Origin: Gonapodya sp. JEL0774
Lineage: Eukaryota; Monoblepharomycota; Monoblepharidomycetes; Monoblepharidales; Gonapodyaceae
NCBI GenBank assembly: GCA_027604505.1
Contig: JADIIX010000046.1
Coordinates: forward strand, 62,001-126,000
Direction of reading: 5' to 3'
Length of the DNA stretch: 64,000 nucleotides
Of this stretch, positions 44,796 through 57,600 are shown one piece after another. The position numbers were made by a program, and so were the translations under genes. Every line of letters begins with the position of its first letter. The first letter of the stretch is position 1. Below the pieces are notes generated by a model. It was not told the origin of the DNA and did not search any database. It worked only from the letters and a program-made list of their open reading frames with translations.

Positions 44796-47700
44796 TCATT
44801 TGGGAACATCGAATGCCCATTTGTTCACGTAGCCCCGCCCTCGCTCTGCTTCGGAATCGGCCCTGGTGACCCTGTGAAACTCTCCCTCCTCAGGCGCCAT
44901 CATTCCCGTAACAATATCCTGCAAATATAATAGGTGATGGAATCGAATTTCGGATCAACAGGATTCATGCTCACCTCCATTCTCTGCTCCATTACTTGCG
45001 AGATTTCCTTACGCATCTTGTTTATCGAGGCGCGTAATTTTGACTCACGGAAACCCTTTTCATTCAGCCACTCCAGAAGTTGATTGATTTGCTCTGGCCG
45101 TGAGTAGTAACCCCATGCCTGGGCGGGTAGACAATGAGGATCATCTTTGCCACGAGGTTGAGGGATGTTGTCTTTCGGTTGCTTCGGTAAGATAAATGGA
45201 TTTGAATTCCGATGGCTCTTCTCCTCACCTTCAGAGCCCACCACTTCAACGACCAGCCTCCCCAGACCCCACGAACCAGTTCCCGGTTTCTCATCCAAGT
45301 CACCATTCGCTGAGCCCTGGCTTCTCTTTCCTGGTCTTGAAAGTGGATTCTCGTGAAGAAAATAGGCGGCACCGCCCCCAAAACCGGAGTCAAACCACCA
45401 ATAGCGGTTAAAGAAGCGATCCCGCCCAAGTGGCCGAGCTCGAAGGACCTGGAACCAGCCCAACATCTGTCTCTCTACCATCTTTTCTCGGCGATTGTTG
45501 TGTCGCTCTCTGTCTTCGAGGCCCTTCTTCTCATCAACCCTCCTTTTCACCTCCTTTATCTGTTTGGCTTGATCCCGCAGTTCCGCCTTCGCGGTTTTCT
45601 CTGCAGCTCGACGAACTCGAGAATCGTCGGCTTTCTTTTGCTGATTAGCGATCACATTGAGCTGGCGGGACGTTTGGCGGAACACGTCTGCCTCACTTCC
45701 GCTTCCCATGTCATAATCAGAACCGGCTTTCCCAACACTCGAAAGACTCGCACGGTCGCCACCATTCGAAGTGCCAGACACTCCAGCCTTTCGACTGGGC
45801 TCGTCGAGTTCGTCACCAGAGTACAAGGCAGAGTCGGAATCGCTCGAGGAAATTTCGTCATATGGAGAGAGTGATGAATCCGAGCCATCGAAAGAGGCCT
45901 CAAAAGACGAATTCTTTTTCGGGGACTTGTTCTTCGGTTCCGAGGTAACTCCTCTGCCTCCCCTGCTTCGAGTTCCCTTCCGACCCTTGGACTGGGGCTT
46001 GCCGGCACCAGATTCCTGTGAACCATTTTGTTCTTCGTACTCGCGCGTTTTATAATCCAGCCAGCCTTGAGCCCTGATTGTGTGCGGTGTAAGGTGTTAA
46101 GGTGCTGAATGACAGGGAGGAGTGAGACAAAGTCGAGCGGGCGCTCACAGGTCTTTCTTTTCCTTATTGATCTCAATTTTCTCTTTCCGAAGCTCGGTTA
46201 TCTGATCCTCCGCGAGAGTGACATAGTCCCTGTGTATACTGTGTTCTAGCCGATGCGCAATACAAAGGAGCTTCAAAACACCCACTTGACGGCCTTCGAT
46301 TCCATCGCCACCTCTTCCACCAAAAACCGCACCAACTCGAATCTCTCTGCTGGCAAAAGCTTTCTCCACCCAAGATTCACACGCTCAACAAATGTCAGTT
46401 CTCGCTTCGCCTCTCGTGGTGGCAATGCAGCTGCTGGGTTTGGAGGTGGTGTTACTACCGGATTTGGCGGGGAAGTCCCTTCAGAGATGGGTGGCAGGGC
46501 AGTTGTAGAGATTTGCGCAGATACCACCCCGGGGGTTATAGACTCTTCACCGGGAGTCTGCGCAAAATTTCCAGGCTGCATTTCAAGCTTCAAAGACAGT
46601 TCGTCCTTAACGTTTACTTCAGCTTGTGAAGAGGGGTCTCCCTTATCAAATTTCTGCCGTTTGCTACTTCGGCGATTCCCTTTGTCTCCCTGCGACGGGT
46701 CCTCGAAAGCCCACGCAAGTTCGTCCACGTACTCATCGTCGCCGCGCTCTACATCGCCGTCGGAATCAGCATTCAGCGAGGCATATACTGCTGCAACGTT
46801 ACGCTTCCGTAGTCGACCAGATATGCTTGGTAATGTGACAGGCGGGGTCGCTTGCAACACCGTGGCGTGCGCAGCAGCCTCCTTTGCCGCTTCTTTAGCT
46901 GCCTGTGTCATGGCTCTCTCATTCAACTGAGCTTCGTGGTCCTCTTGTCGCGCCAGTCGAACTCGATCTGCAACTGGCATGTGAACTCTTGGGACATAGA
47001 AGTCTATGGCACCATCCATCGGCCCTTCTGTACCATTTGCTGAGCCATTAGGTTTTCGGGATGGGCTCGAAAGTCCCGGTTCTTCTCCCACTCCCTCCAC
47101 ACCAACCAACTTTCCTGCGATCGTCCAAAAGTCGGCGCATTTGGACTCTTCTTGTCCATCCTTCACGACAACACTTAACATGTCCAGTACACAACCAACC
47201 ACGGCAGTCGTCCATGAAGACAGTCGGTGCGCACAGTTGGGCATTGCTCGCGCGGTGCGTATCGAAGTCCAGGGGAAAACGTTCCAATACTGAAGGTCAC
47301 TTAGATGTTGTTCTAAAACCGGTGTGACAATTTCCTTGGCACTTGGTGAGGATGTCTTGGGTTGATCGAGGTGGGTTACCCCATTCGTGGATGCGGGCAT
47401 CGAAATTGGCGCTGGCTCCTTGAGAGTTGTCACATCGATCTTCACATCCACCGAGCTGTCCGTATCGGGTTTGGACTCTCCATGCAAATCATCGTCAGCG
47501 CCTTCTCCCTTAACCTCAACGTTGACTGCTCCCACACCTGACGAGGCGGTGATCTTCTTTTTAGCCGCATCAACCAAGAACTTGTTCAGTTCCATGCGAG
47601 CGAGGTTCACCAAGGCGTTGAAAACTTCCGCAAGCAACTCGTTGCCTGGGTGAGGATTGCAGAGTGCTGCGATGAAGTCGTCCAAAGTGAATGGATAGAG

Positions 47701-49164
47701 CTTCAAGGGGACCCTATAGAGAGCACGTTGCCCTGTGTTAGTACGCGGCTCAGCTGCGAATCCAACTCCCAGTAAGCTCACCCGAAGACGGCGAGGAAAT
47801 TCCAGACGAAAACGAGACTTCCAGCATCGACACCTGCGGTACTTGTCGGATCTTGCCCGTGCTGCCTAACTGCGTTTCTCACCGCTATACCCCAGTCTCC
47901 TTCCAGTTCTGGGCGATCTGCCCGTGTATGCAAGTCCGGCCACCGGAACACGTCCAAATCCTCAGCGGGGAACAAAATTGGTTTGACATCCTCAAGTGCA
48001 TCCATCAAATGTTCATCACGCAACAGGTGATCTCGGCGCTGGAAAGACTTTTGAGCACGCCGTTGTTGGTTGGCCTGATCTCGTTGCATCTTTTTGGACA
48101 ACAAAATGTTCGAGGAGTCCTTAAACAAGGGGCGACTCGTTTTAGTTACGTCTGCTTGATGTCGCACGATAAGTCAGTGAGACTCACAAGGCGCCTGCGA
48201 TATAGCTCAACAACGTCCTCGGGCATCTCCTTTTCGATCTTGTACCTGCGCATGAGTTCAGGTCTCACCAGCAGTGGTGCTCCGGTCCACAGTTCCCGCA
48301 CCGTGCTTTCCCTTAAAAATCGTTTGAAGTTGTTCTTGCTGAACGCGACTCGATCCCGCCTGCATCTGTCCCAGTGCACAAGTTGAAGCTGGTCTCGAAC
48401 TTTCGCCGCTCCGGGCTCGGTGTTGCTCGCGAGAACTTTGAGTTTGACCAATTGAGGAGAAGACGGATCCTCTCTAGGGACGATCTCGCAGACTTCGCAT
48501 TCAAATGTCAGTGGGACGGAGTGGCCGGCGACATTGAAGTCAGTGTGGATGCGCTCGTTCAGGTAAGGGATATCCTTCAGTACGTTGTAGGCATACTCAA
48601 CAACGTGATCCGCCCGAGAAGTTCCTGAAGAACGAATCGAAAATGCGGGCAAAAGGTGACGACATCGATCGCTCTAAAATAGATATGCTAGGAGTCGCAC
48701 CGTAGTGAGCAAGCGTGAGAATCCGCTTCTTCCATTCCTCGTGCATGCTATCATCCTCCTTGCTTCGGGCGAGGCGCTCCGATTTGAGTGCCTCCTCGTA
48801 TGTTAGAGCTGTCCGTCCTGTGCACTCGCAGGCCCAGAACCGTCGACGGTAGAGGTTCCATCGATTGAAGTACTCACTACCGCACAGAACAACAGCAGAT
48901 AAGAGATGAATTTTTCCGACAGTTTAATTGATGTTCGACATCAGCAGGCTTTGAATGCTCCCGCAACAGAGCAGAAACTCACTCATACGAAGTAAATATC
49001 TCCCCTGTGAATCTGATTTGATATACTTCAGTGTTGGGAGGAAGTTGTGAAAGGTCCGGAATTGGCAGCAGCTGCCATGGTCTTCGGCGAAGGAGTCTTT
49101 GTGATTCAAGAATGAGGTGCAGTTCCGCAGAGGGTCGGCGTGATTTGCGTGAAGAATGTTTCAT
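44796..49164 (-). CDS. ISWI-complex accessory subunit, ITC1/ACF1/WSTF type (WAC, DDT, WHIM domains)
   Basis: Nuclear non-catalytic subunit that pairs with an ISWI ATPase in nucleosome spacing. The first exon (Met at 49164) ends TEVYQIRFTGEIFTSYE and continues, after a short intron, with EYFNRWNLYRRRFWACECTG and RTALTYEEALKSE: a complete WAC domain. Further on come a winged stretch with MRRYKIEKEMPED, a DDT domain split by an intron (SLVFVWNFLAVFG, then KLYPFTLDDFIAAL), a WHIM1-like segment (VNLGWRKLLPAERFELVRFL), a long coiled coil (AEKTAKAELRDQAKQIKEVK), and the WHIM-type motif RARPLGRDRFFNRYWWFD with SRPEQINQLLEWLNEKGFRE. The last small exon ends NKWAFDVPK (stop 44796). No PHD or bromodomain is seen, which fits the fungal ITC1 type. 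An acidic Ser-rich stretch (SSFEASFDGSDSSLSP) precedes the coiled coil. Confidence 0.83.
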
Positions 49165-50086
49165 GATGTGAGGAGATTCCTTAGCTTAGGATGGAAGAAG
49201 ACACTAGGCATTATCGGTCTTTGGATTGGTGACTTACGGCATTGGTCTGCCCCGTGAATAACGAACGCGTCACAGCTGCAAGAAGGAAAGGGGGATGTGA
49301 AAGATCGGGAATGGATTCCCGAAGTATCCACGTGAGAATCACACGCAGCGGGAACGTTTTAGTTTGCAGTGGGCAGCAGGAGGAAAAAGCTGGAGCCGCA
49401 TCCATTCGGGGTTGGGGACGCGGCATTTTGGCAGAGGAAAGGAACAACTGGGAGTGATGTCTGAGGAAAGTAGTCAAATAATATCATTCTCCAAATTCGA
49501 CAAATAAAATAGTAGGCCTTGAAAGAGAGATAAATAGCTCCATTTTAATGGGGATGCTGGCAAGTGGGTCTCGTTACAGGTGTGGATGGCAAAATCGTCG
49601 TCTGACCCTCGAATGGGGTGAAGGCGGATCACAATTTTTCAACCGCGCTGCGCAATCCCCACGATGAGACGCGATATCTCTAACGACTGTAGTGATGGTA
49701 TTTCGCGGGAATGAATGATCGCGCCTTCATCTGTGTAACGTTAAGATCGATATTTACTGGCGTATTCATTCTTCCCTCCAAACTGAGACGGCCTATTCAT
49801 TCTTCCCTCCAAACTGAGACGGCTTAAGGTGATATCTAGCTTACTGGAGAGCTAATTAGTACTTTTTCTGTCGCTTTCAAGGGGGGAAAGAAGCAAAGGG
49901 GCAGGTTCTAAAGTATGAGAACAAAGCAATTTTCGATCACTATTGAGGAGTTCGCCATCGTTATAGCGATTTCGAAATCGAGGGTAGCCGTGCAAAAATT
50001 CATAGCCATCTGCACAATAGAAGTGGTACAGTAAACAATCGAAGTGGACAGCCGATGTTTTGCATTTCTCACCAATATCTTTCAGC
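49165..50086. other. Spacer between the chromatin subunit and LARP genes
   Basis: About 920 bases. A minus frame at 49477-49211 (from an ATG near 49426) might be a 5' exon of the WAC gene but shows no domain. A perfect 31-base tandem duplication lies at 49763-49823. Nothing else was recognised. Confidence 0.4.
49763..49823. repeat. 31-bp tandem duplication
   Basis: TATTCATTCTTCCCTCC... occurs twice back to back with a 31-base period (copies start at 49763 and 49794) and no mismatch over the shared 30 bases. Directly visible; looks like a recent slippage or repair duplication. Confidence 0.92.
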
Positions 50087-53000
50087 TCAAGTACCTCCGT
50101 TGACACCAGTAGTTCCGGTCTTAAACCCCGATTTCTTCCAATTACTTTTCTCCGTCGCAACAAATCCGGATCGCTTCACTCCTTCTTCCCCGCCAGTGGA
50201 CCCAGTCCTTCTGGGACGGCTCTCCGACCAACGCCCAAAGTCGGGAGTGCTTGGCCCAGTCGGCGCTTTTTTCACTTTGCGTGAAGAGGTCACCGTAATC
50301 CAAGCTTCCGCTTCTGGTGCGGGGATCGAATCTCCTGGCTTGAGGTTTGAGGCTTTCGAAACCGCGGTAGTTAGCTTCCCTGAGATTTCGTCCAGTGTCT
50401 GTGAAGGTTCAGGTGCAACGGTTACAGGGGACTGAATGGGCAAAGCAGCAGGTCTTCCCGCCTCCATAGAGCTCAGAGGTATGATGGGAGGGAGAGTTCC
50501 GTCATCTTCTAATTCCGACCAAGAAATCTTGGACGTGGACTCCGCACTAACCCTATCCTTCGCGTCCGTCATGGTGTCCGCTGTATCGTTGGTGATAGAA
50601 AGGATTGAGGCCTTTGGTGGCTGAACCTCAATTTCCCTTCCCGTCTCAAGGTCCTTTCGTTGCCCCGCCCTCTCCTCGCTCGCATCAACTGATGAAGTGG
50701 AACCATTGTCACCGATCAAGGTGGGCTCTCCAGCGTCGTCATGTGTGCCTTCCTCGTCAAATGACTCCGCAGTTTTGTTCGAGCTGTGCTCTTCATCGTC
50801 AGCGATTCCGACGGTGTCAGTAACGGGGACGACCGTCACATCAGAGCCCATGGGAAGAAGTGGTGTTTCGGTGATACATGTTACCAGAGAATTTTCTTTG
50901 GGATCTTCCACCACTGTGGAGACACCAGCGGGAGAATCATCTTTGGACTCGGCAGAGAGAATGTTCAAAAATGGAGGTACACCAGGGAGTGCAGATGTCT
51001 CATCCGACACCAGCGGATTCTCGCTGACCTCCAAAGAACTTGAGTGTCTCATCTCATCCGCGCTATCCTGCTGATCAACTTTCTGCTGGCTTGCAACCGC
51101 CACATCTGCTGTCACAACGACTACGTCTACCGTGACGCCCTTTGCAGAAGCTTGTTGCGCGCTGAGCATCGTAGCCGGCAAGAGCCACATCTCCCAGCTC
51201 TCTTTTTTCCTCATTCGGGTGCCCTCGCCTGACTCCACCTCCACCACCATGGAATCTCCCAGAGCCAGTGCAATTTGTTTGGCAGCCCACGTCTCTCTGT
51301 CAGCTTCTGCCTCAGCGCTTAACATCACCCGGAGATGTTCAATCCACCCGGAAACTCGACGAAAAGCCGCCAAGACTTTACCTTCAACCCAACCTCCGTT
51401 CGAGTCCATGTGCCTCCTCAAGAATAAGTCTCGACACAAATTGTCCGTGGAAAAGTACCACTCAACCTGCGCTCGGATGTAACTCTTTACCAGTGAGATG
51501 GTCAACTGACTTGGTATGAACAGTGTGGGGTCTGGAATTGCGAAAGCCCCGACACCTGCGGCAGTCGGACTTCCGGGTAATCCGTGAGCCATTCCTCCCG
51601 GACCAGTGTACAGGGACAGATATGCACCATTAGGGTGAGAAGCGTATGCCATGCCCGCGGCAGCCGCAGCAGCCGCAGCAGCCGTCGGGTCACCACCCAC
51701 AGCATACCCTGTTGCAGAGCCATAGTATGGTGGTTGCTGGTAGTAACCACCCGTCCCAGTGCCATAACTCTGACGTGCAGCAGACCAACTGCCATGTTGG
51801 TTTGGGTACCTGGTTGACCTACGATAGGACGGGCTGGGCGGCACTGATCCATGAGAGTATGGCCCAACAGACTCAAGCGAGTTCAGCGGGGCCGAGTACG
51901 ATCTACGCATTCGCCCTGAGTTTGGGTCGTCATCCTGACTTGTGGTTGTGGGAGCGTTAGCGACAGAGGAGGTAGGAGATAGGAAACTTCCCGCAGTGGC
52001 TGCGTCTGAGATTTTAGTCGAGTAATCCGTGGAGGCGAGTGAAATCTCAGAGGTGTTTTTGGCGGCTGCGGCGATGGGCCGTGTCCCGTCATCAGATCCC
52101 ATTGTATCCTGTGCAATTGATGTGGCACTATTGAATGGATTCGGCAGTCCAACAAAGGATCCACTGCTCCCAGAAACTCCAATCCTGTCCCCTCTGTAGT
52201 ACCCTGGCGAGTGACTGTAACCCCTGTACCCGCCCCGCCTCTCCGACGAAACGGACTCTGGGCTCCCTTTCCTCTGCGCCTGACCTACGGTAAAGGTTCC
52301 CCGCTTACCGGGTGTCTCGAGAGCTGCACCCCTTCCTGATCCCACAGCGAAGCTTCCACTCCGCCGTCCACCGTCTGACCCCGATTCATCATCGCGTCTC
52401 TTTGAGAACCCTCCGTAGCCGGACGAGGGCGGCATATTTCCATATTCGTCCCTTTTCCCATTCCCTGCTGCACTATGCCCTCCACGTTTCTCTGAAGTGG
52501 CGACAGCTACCGGGGATGAGTCCTTCTTTCCATCCACACTAGACGGGCCACCTGATGTCGAAGACGAAGAAGAACCAACTTGGTCACGGGAAGATGCTGC
52601 GGTACTCCGATTCTTCGGCGGAAGAGGTGCGTTGTAGCGTATCTCAACTTCGAGGGGTTTCCATTGCTTGCGGCGACCGTTGGTGCTGGAATAGGGAATA
52701 GCAGCGGGTGAGGAGGCTGAAAGGGAGTACGACGGAGACGAGGGAAGGGCGATGTCGTTTAAGGAAGGCGCGTAGGCGGAGCGATTTGAGGCGGAAGGCG
52801 TGGAGAGAGGCGTGGAGAGAGGCGGGGAGAGAGGCGTGGATTGAGCGCGGGCGTGCTGCGAATGCGACGAGAGGTTTCGGGTATCAAAAACAAATGCTAA
52901 GCGATACCCCTGTGGAATCACTACTGCTCTTACGTCAACTCACACTTCCCAACCCGGGGAACCCATCCGCACTCAGAATAGAAGGCACATCCAAGTTTTG

Positions 53001-53937
53001 CGCACCCGAGTTGCCCTTACCAGCTGCCGACGTGATTTCAGAAGCGGCACTGGACGAAGCAACGCCATTAACAGAGGTCGACGCGGTGGTCGGTGGCTGA
53101 AGCTGCGTCATGCGCGCTTTCCACACGTTAACAGGCGGTGTTGATGGAACGGTAGTGGAAGGGACCGAATGCGACTCATGAGCGGTTTCCCCAAAAGTTG
53201 GATCGGTTGTTGAGGGTTCTGAGGCTTTTGTGGAATTGTCCGCAGATGGAACCTCAGAACTCGAGGAACGGATTCGAGTGCAATAAACCAAACGGGAATG
53301 GCTCACCTGAAGCAGATGCTGACAGGACATCCACGGTATCCATTTTCATCCCCGTGGCTCTCACATCTACAACATCGGTTTCGAGAACCCAATTATCGGG
53401 ATTCTCGCACCCGCTTCTGATTGTCTCATGGTCTGTCGGACATGCTGCCGAGGAACTATCCCCCGCATCCAGCGAGACACCAGAATCTAGTCTTTGCTGT
53501 TCATTTACAGACGATCCGTTTACAGAAGACCCCATGACTATATCAACCGGAAGAGACGAATTCGGTGTGGGCGAAGTGGAACGAGGAGCAGAGGTAACGA
53601 TGTTCTTGGCTGGACTGGAGGAGGACGGCAGAGAAGGAGTGTAATCCGAAATTTTTGCACCAGTAGCTTTTCCGTGACCATTTGTGGTTCCGTTAGATGT
53701 GAGATGACCGCTCGATTTGCGAGGTGGGAGAACAGGGTCCGCACTTAAGGGCAAGGCATCCGTGGTTGGTGTCATCTTCTGATGCGCTTTTTTGGCCAGC
53801 TGTGCCCATGAGTTTGCAGGTTTCGCTGTCGCCGATTCCGAAGAGACGCCGTTGGATATCCCATTGTGCAATGCTGTGACACCATTTTTACGAGGCTCTT
53901 CAGACGTTGACGAGCGCTGAGATTCTGGAGAGACCAT
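50087..53937 (-). CDS. La-related protein (LARP1/Sro9-like), La-motif RNA-binding protein
   Basis: Cytoplasmic RNA-binding protein of the LARP class. Exon 1 (Met 53937) is Ser/Thr-rich with ANSWAQLAKKAHQK, a short motif common at the front of fungal LARPs. The second exon has VNVWKARMTQLQPP and ends SADGFPGLGS near 52950, and the last exon carries the rest. A long disordered Ser/Gly/Tyr-rich region includes a poly-Ala run (about 51655-51685). The La motif is SYIRAQVEWYFSTDNLCRDL, FLRRHMDSNGGWVEGKVLAA, FRRVSGW. A Ser/Glu-rich acidic region follows, and the C-terminus (AWITVTSSRKVKKAP, GFVATEKSNWKKSGFK) is basic. No RRM follows the La motif, as in LARP1/Sro9 and unlike genuine La. It would bind mRNA 3' or 5' ends and affect translation or stability. 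Whether it has LARP1 DM15 repeats: none seen. Confidence 0.85.
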
Positions 53938-54692
53938 TTCAGTAGGAAAAGAGGCACTTTGGAGGATGGTGACAACAGAGAATCAGGGTCTGGACTTGCA
54001 GTAACAAAGGGGGCTAAGTTAATGGGCAGAACTAATGGTGAGTTACACTCAGGTAAAGGCAACAATCGTCCGTTCAACACAGGTGAAGCATCATGGAGAT
54101 CCAAGAGTACAGCAATGAGGTAGTGCTGCGCTTGGTGCCCGCCTTTGGGCATGACGTGAACGGTCACAAACATCTGGTCGCCCATGTAAGAGTCGGATAG
54201 CCGCCATTCGCCAGGCATATTCAGATTGTACAGTTACAAGACCCTTACATCTGTTTCCGGTAATCCGCAGCGCCGTTTTCCTTCACCCGATGAACCTGGT
54301 CGGCTTCCGCCCCACTCCAAACTTTCGGTGACGGAATCGGCTCGCTAGGCCGGATGCGTTCTTATTTTCCTTGTGGTCGACGGTCTTGTCCCAAGAGACG
54401 CACTGGAAGACACCTGCTTGGTTCCAAGACTTGTCGACACAAAAAACTGAATTCGGGGGAGACCTCCCTGAAGTTGCGGACCACAGCCAATCAACCATTC
54501 TATCATCACTGCACCGAACCTCGGCACGAGGTGGGAGCCAGCCTTGCGCTTAGACAATCAAGGTTGAAAGCATAGAAGAGATCCTTGATGAAATATTGAG
54601 GAAATACATGACACGAGAATAGCTTCTATAAAATGTTGTGAACCTTGATATCTATGGGGTATTGAGGGAGCTCAGATGCCCAGCTTTCATGA
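53938..54692. other. Spacer between LARP and Munc13-like gene
   Basis: About 750 bases, the LARP promoter side. The minus frames 54218-53772 (overlapping LARP exon 1 in another frame) and 54557-54283 carry no recognisable motif. Nothing else seen. Confidence 0.4.
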
Positions 54693-57600
54693 TCAACTAA
54701 GAACAGCTCCACTTTGACCGTTCTCCAGTATGGCCATCAGCTCTTTATATTGTGTGGTCTCCAGGTCCGTCACATCAAAACCCAGTCGTACTTGAGAGCC
54801 TCGAGTGCCAATCGAAGCTGGTACACGGTATCGAAGAGTATGGATAGCGAGCATTCCGTTAGAACCAACATGTGTTTCCCCCGCAGGGGCACGAGGAACC
54901 AACCCTACCTTCACAGTAAAACCAAGCTTTGATAACCTCGACAGCATGCAACATCGCTGCAGCAACCTGTGTTCCTCCAAACTCTCTTGTTCGGCTATTT
55001 TGTTTCCCAAAAATTCCAGCCAACCATCCACCCTCTTCAACTGACGTTACCCTCTCGCCCAATCCATCCAAAATTTCATCCCATATACAGAGCAAAGCCC
55101 GATTAGGAATTGGCCCTCCAAGCAACATCTTGTCTTGCACACCACGTGGTACAGCCCTCCTCGCCAATGCCGCACCCTGATCACCTGTTCCTGCCGCCAA
55201 ACAGGAGTTGATCGTCCCCAGGGACTCATCCAAGTACTTCAGTACCTCTGCCATCTCTTCTTCCACCTCGTCTCCAGGTCTACCATCTGAAGCCACCTTC
55301 TTCACCGCATCCCATATGCCGCTCGCCACGCACCATCCCACCCTTTCCGCCACCGTACGCACTCCATCACGCAGCGCGCTGCGAACGGAGCTAGCGGCAC
55401 GGATCACCCAGAAACGCATGTCGGATCTGAGAATCGGGTCCATGTCTGCACCTGCCCGAGAGAGACGGACAAAGATTTGCCCGACTGATGCTCCCTCCCG
55501 TTTGAGCGCAAGGTCGTGTTCCTGAGGTAGGTAATTGTGTAGATCTGTCACACGGTCCATATCAGCCGACGGAGGCCTAACAGGATCCGTGGGATGAGCA
55601 AGCTCCAGTAAAACCTTCGCCTCACCAACCACGCCTTGCTTTACTCCGTCTCTCCCTGTCTTCCACACATCAAAACTGAGTTCTACGTCACTGGGTGTGG
55701 GAATGCTGTGAATTCTGGCAACTTGGCCCCACTCCACCACCCCCATGCTCTCTGTGTCAGCAGTGCTAGTTCTGAACAGTGCACCAGGTGCCTTCGGATC
55801 AATCGGGTGAGGCGATTCATATGGTGGGTGGTTCCGAAGAAGGCGGTTTGCTCGATCCGCGCGCCATTCGTTTTGGTGCTCGCGAGCATAATTTGGTTCA
55901 GCAAAAGATACAACGCAGGAGTAGCTGGAATACAACGGAGCCGGATGAGTCGGACAAATGGTACTCGAAGTACCATATCGTAATGTTTTGACTTTCCAAC
56001 TCACCTGTTTCCTCCTCCACTCAACCCATCGGGATCCCTTAGTCTCGTGGCCCTAACAATTTCAATTTCGTAAATCGGGCACTCTGAAATATAGAGCCGA
56101 GCTCCGAGCAACTCCTTTGGTGGAACTTTCGGTTTCGGAACCAGTTGGGCATATTTCGATATTTGCATGCTTCGCAATAATTCATTGAGGCGTGTGAGAA
56201 AGATCGCGAGATTGTTGAGAGCTACACAAAGCTAATTTGTGGACAAGTGATAATGTAGAGGAAGAATCACACCCAATCAACAGCCATCTAAGCGCTATTT
56301 CTTGACACTGCATACTGCCCACCTGTATTGTAACGTTATGTTTACCTTCATTCCGAGTGACCTGGGCAACAACACTTCTCTCCACGCTCACGACTTCTGC
56401 GGCAGCTCTTTCAATTGCCCTTGCATATCCACACAGAAATTGAGCCTTCACCGTCTCACTCGACCACGCTAGGCTGCAGATGACAGAGAGCACTGACGAA
56501 AAGACTGCGAAGACGTCATCAAGTAAGGAGGAGTGAAGGGCTGTCGGAGGATTCATTGGGAGGTGCTTCGGAGCAGGGCAGAGAAATGGTTGTAACAGGC
56601 TGCAGTCATCCGGGAAGAAGAGCTCACCTTGTCTTCTTTGTAACAGTCCCTCACCCATGTTGGAGCTCCGAGCTCCAAAACAGCGATGAGTCGCTCAAAG
56701 GCGTCCTCGGACCACTCATTTGCAGAAAACAAGGAACTCCCGGGGGCCAAAGATGAACCAGGTGGTAGGGTGGAAGCGCAACTACCCTCGAGGGACTTGA
56801 GCGTCTTCACATTCCAATGAAGACGGGTGAACTATATCAGCTCCTATCCCATAAACTTCGCCTCGAGCCCAATACATACCTTGTGCAATCCTGGTGCCAC
56901 TCTTAGCAATCGAATCATTTCGGAGGTTCTGTAGGTGACTATCGAACCCAGAGGCTTCCGATTGGCGCGATCTGACTCCATTTCGGGTGCAAAATAGCGT
57001 AGCAAAAGAGTTTCAATTGCGAGACGTGCGACGCTGGTAGACCTACGCGGGTGGACGGGCAGATATATGCGATTTCGCGAGTTCCCGCAGGTCCAGTGAA
57101 ACCCACCCGACAGCAACCCGACCCAATTTTTCCTGCCACTTTTTGACAATTTGTTCCACTTCACTTGCCGCTATGGCCATCAATTCGATCCTCTCCACTT
57201 CCTCCTCTGCACCTCCTTTGGCCTTCCTCTCCCTCTCCCCTTGATCTCCAACCAGTCCCCACCTCCCCGCTATTCCAAGCCACATCTGGGCACACATTGC
57301 GTACACAGACTCCCTCAGCTGCTCCTCCGCATCTTCTGGCGACGTGAGCAACGTCAAAAGTTGGATTGCTGAATTCAGCATATCACCATCACAACGAGCG
57401 AGTGCCTCCGGTACGAGAGATTGGCACCCTCGCAATACAGCATCGGTAACAGTGGAGAGGAGATGCAGGTCGCAGTGGGATGCGAGAGAATCTGGCACGG
57501 TACAAAGTTCGTGGGCGGTCCGTAAGGCAGACCATACCGCCGCTGCCGGAGGCCAAATGGCGAAATCTGCACTCAGTTGAGATTTTTTTTCAATCTCCGA

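Noticed and set aside
53772..54218. 148-codon minus-strand frame upstream of LARP
   Set aside because: Overlaps LARP exon 1 in another frame and shows no domain; LARP start at 53937 is adequate.
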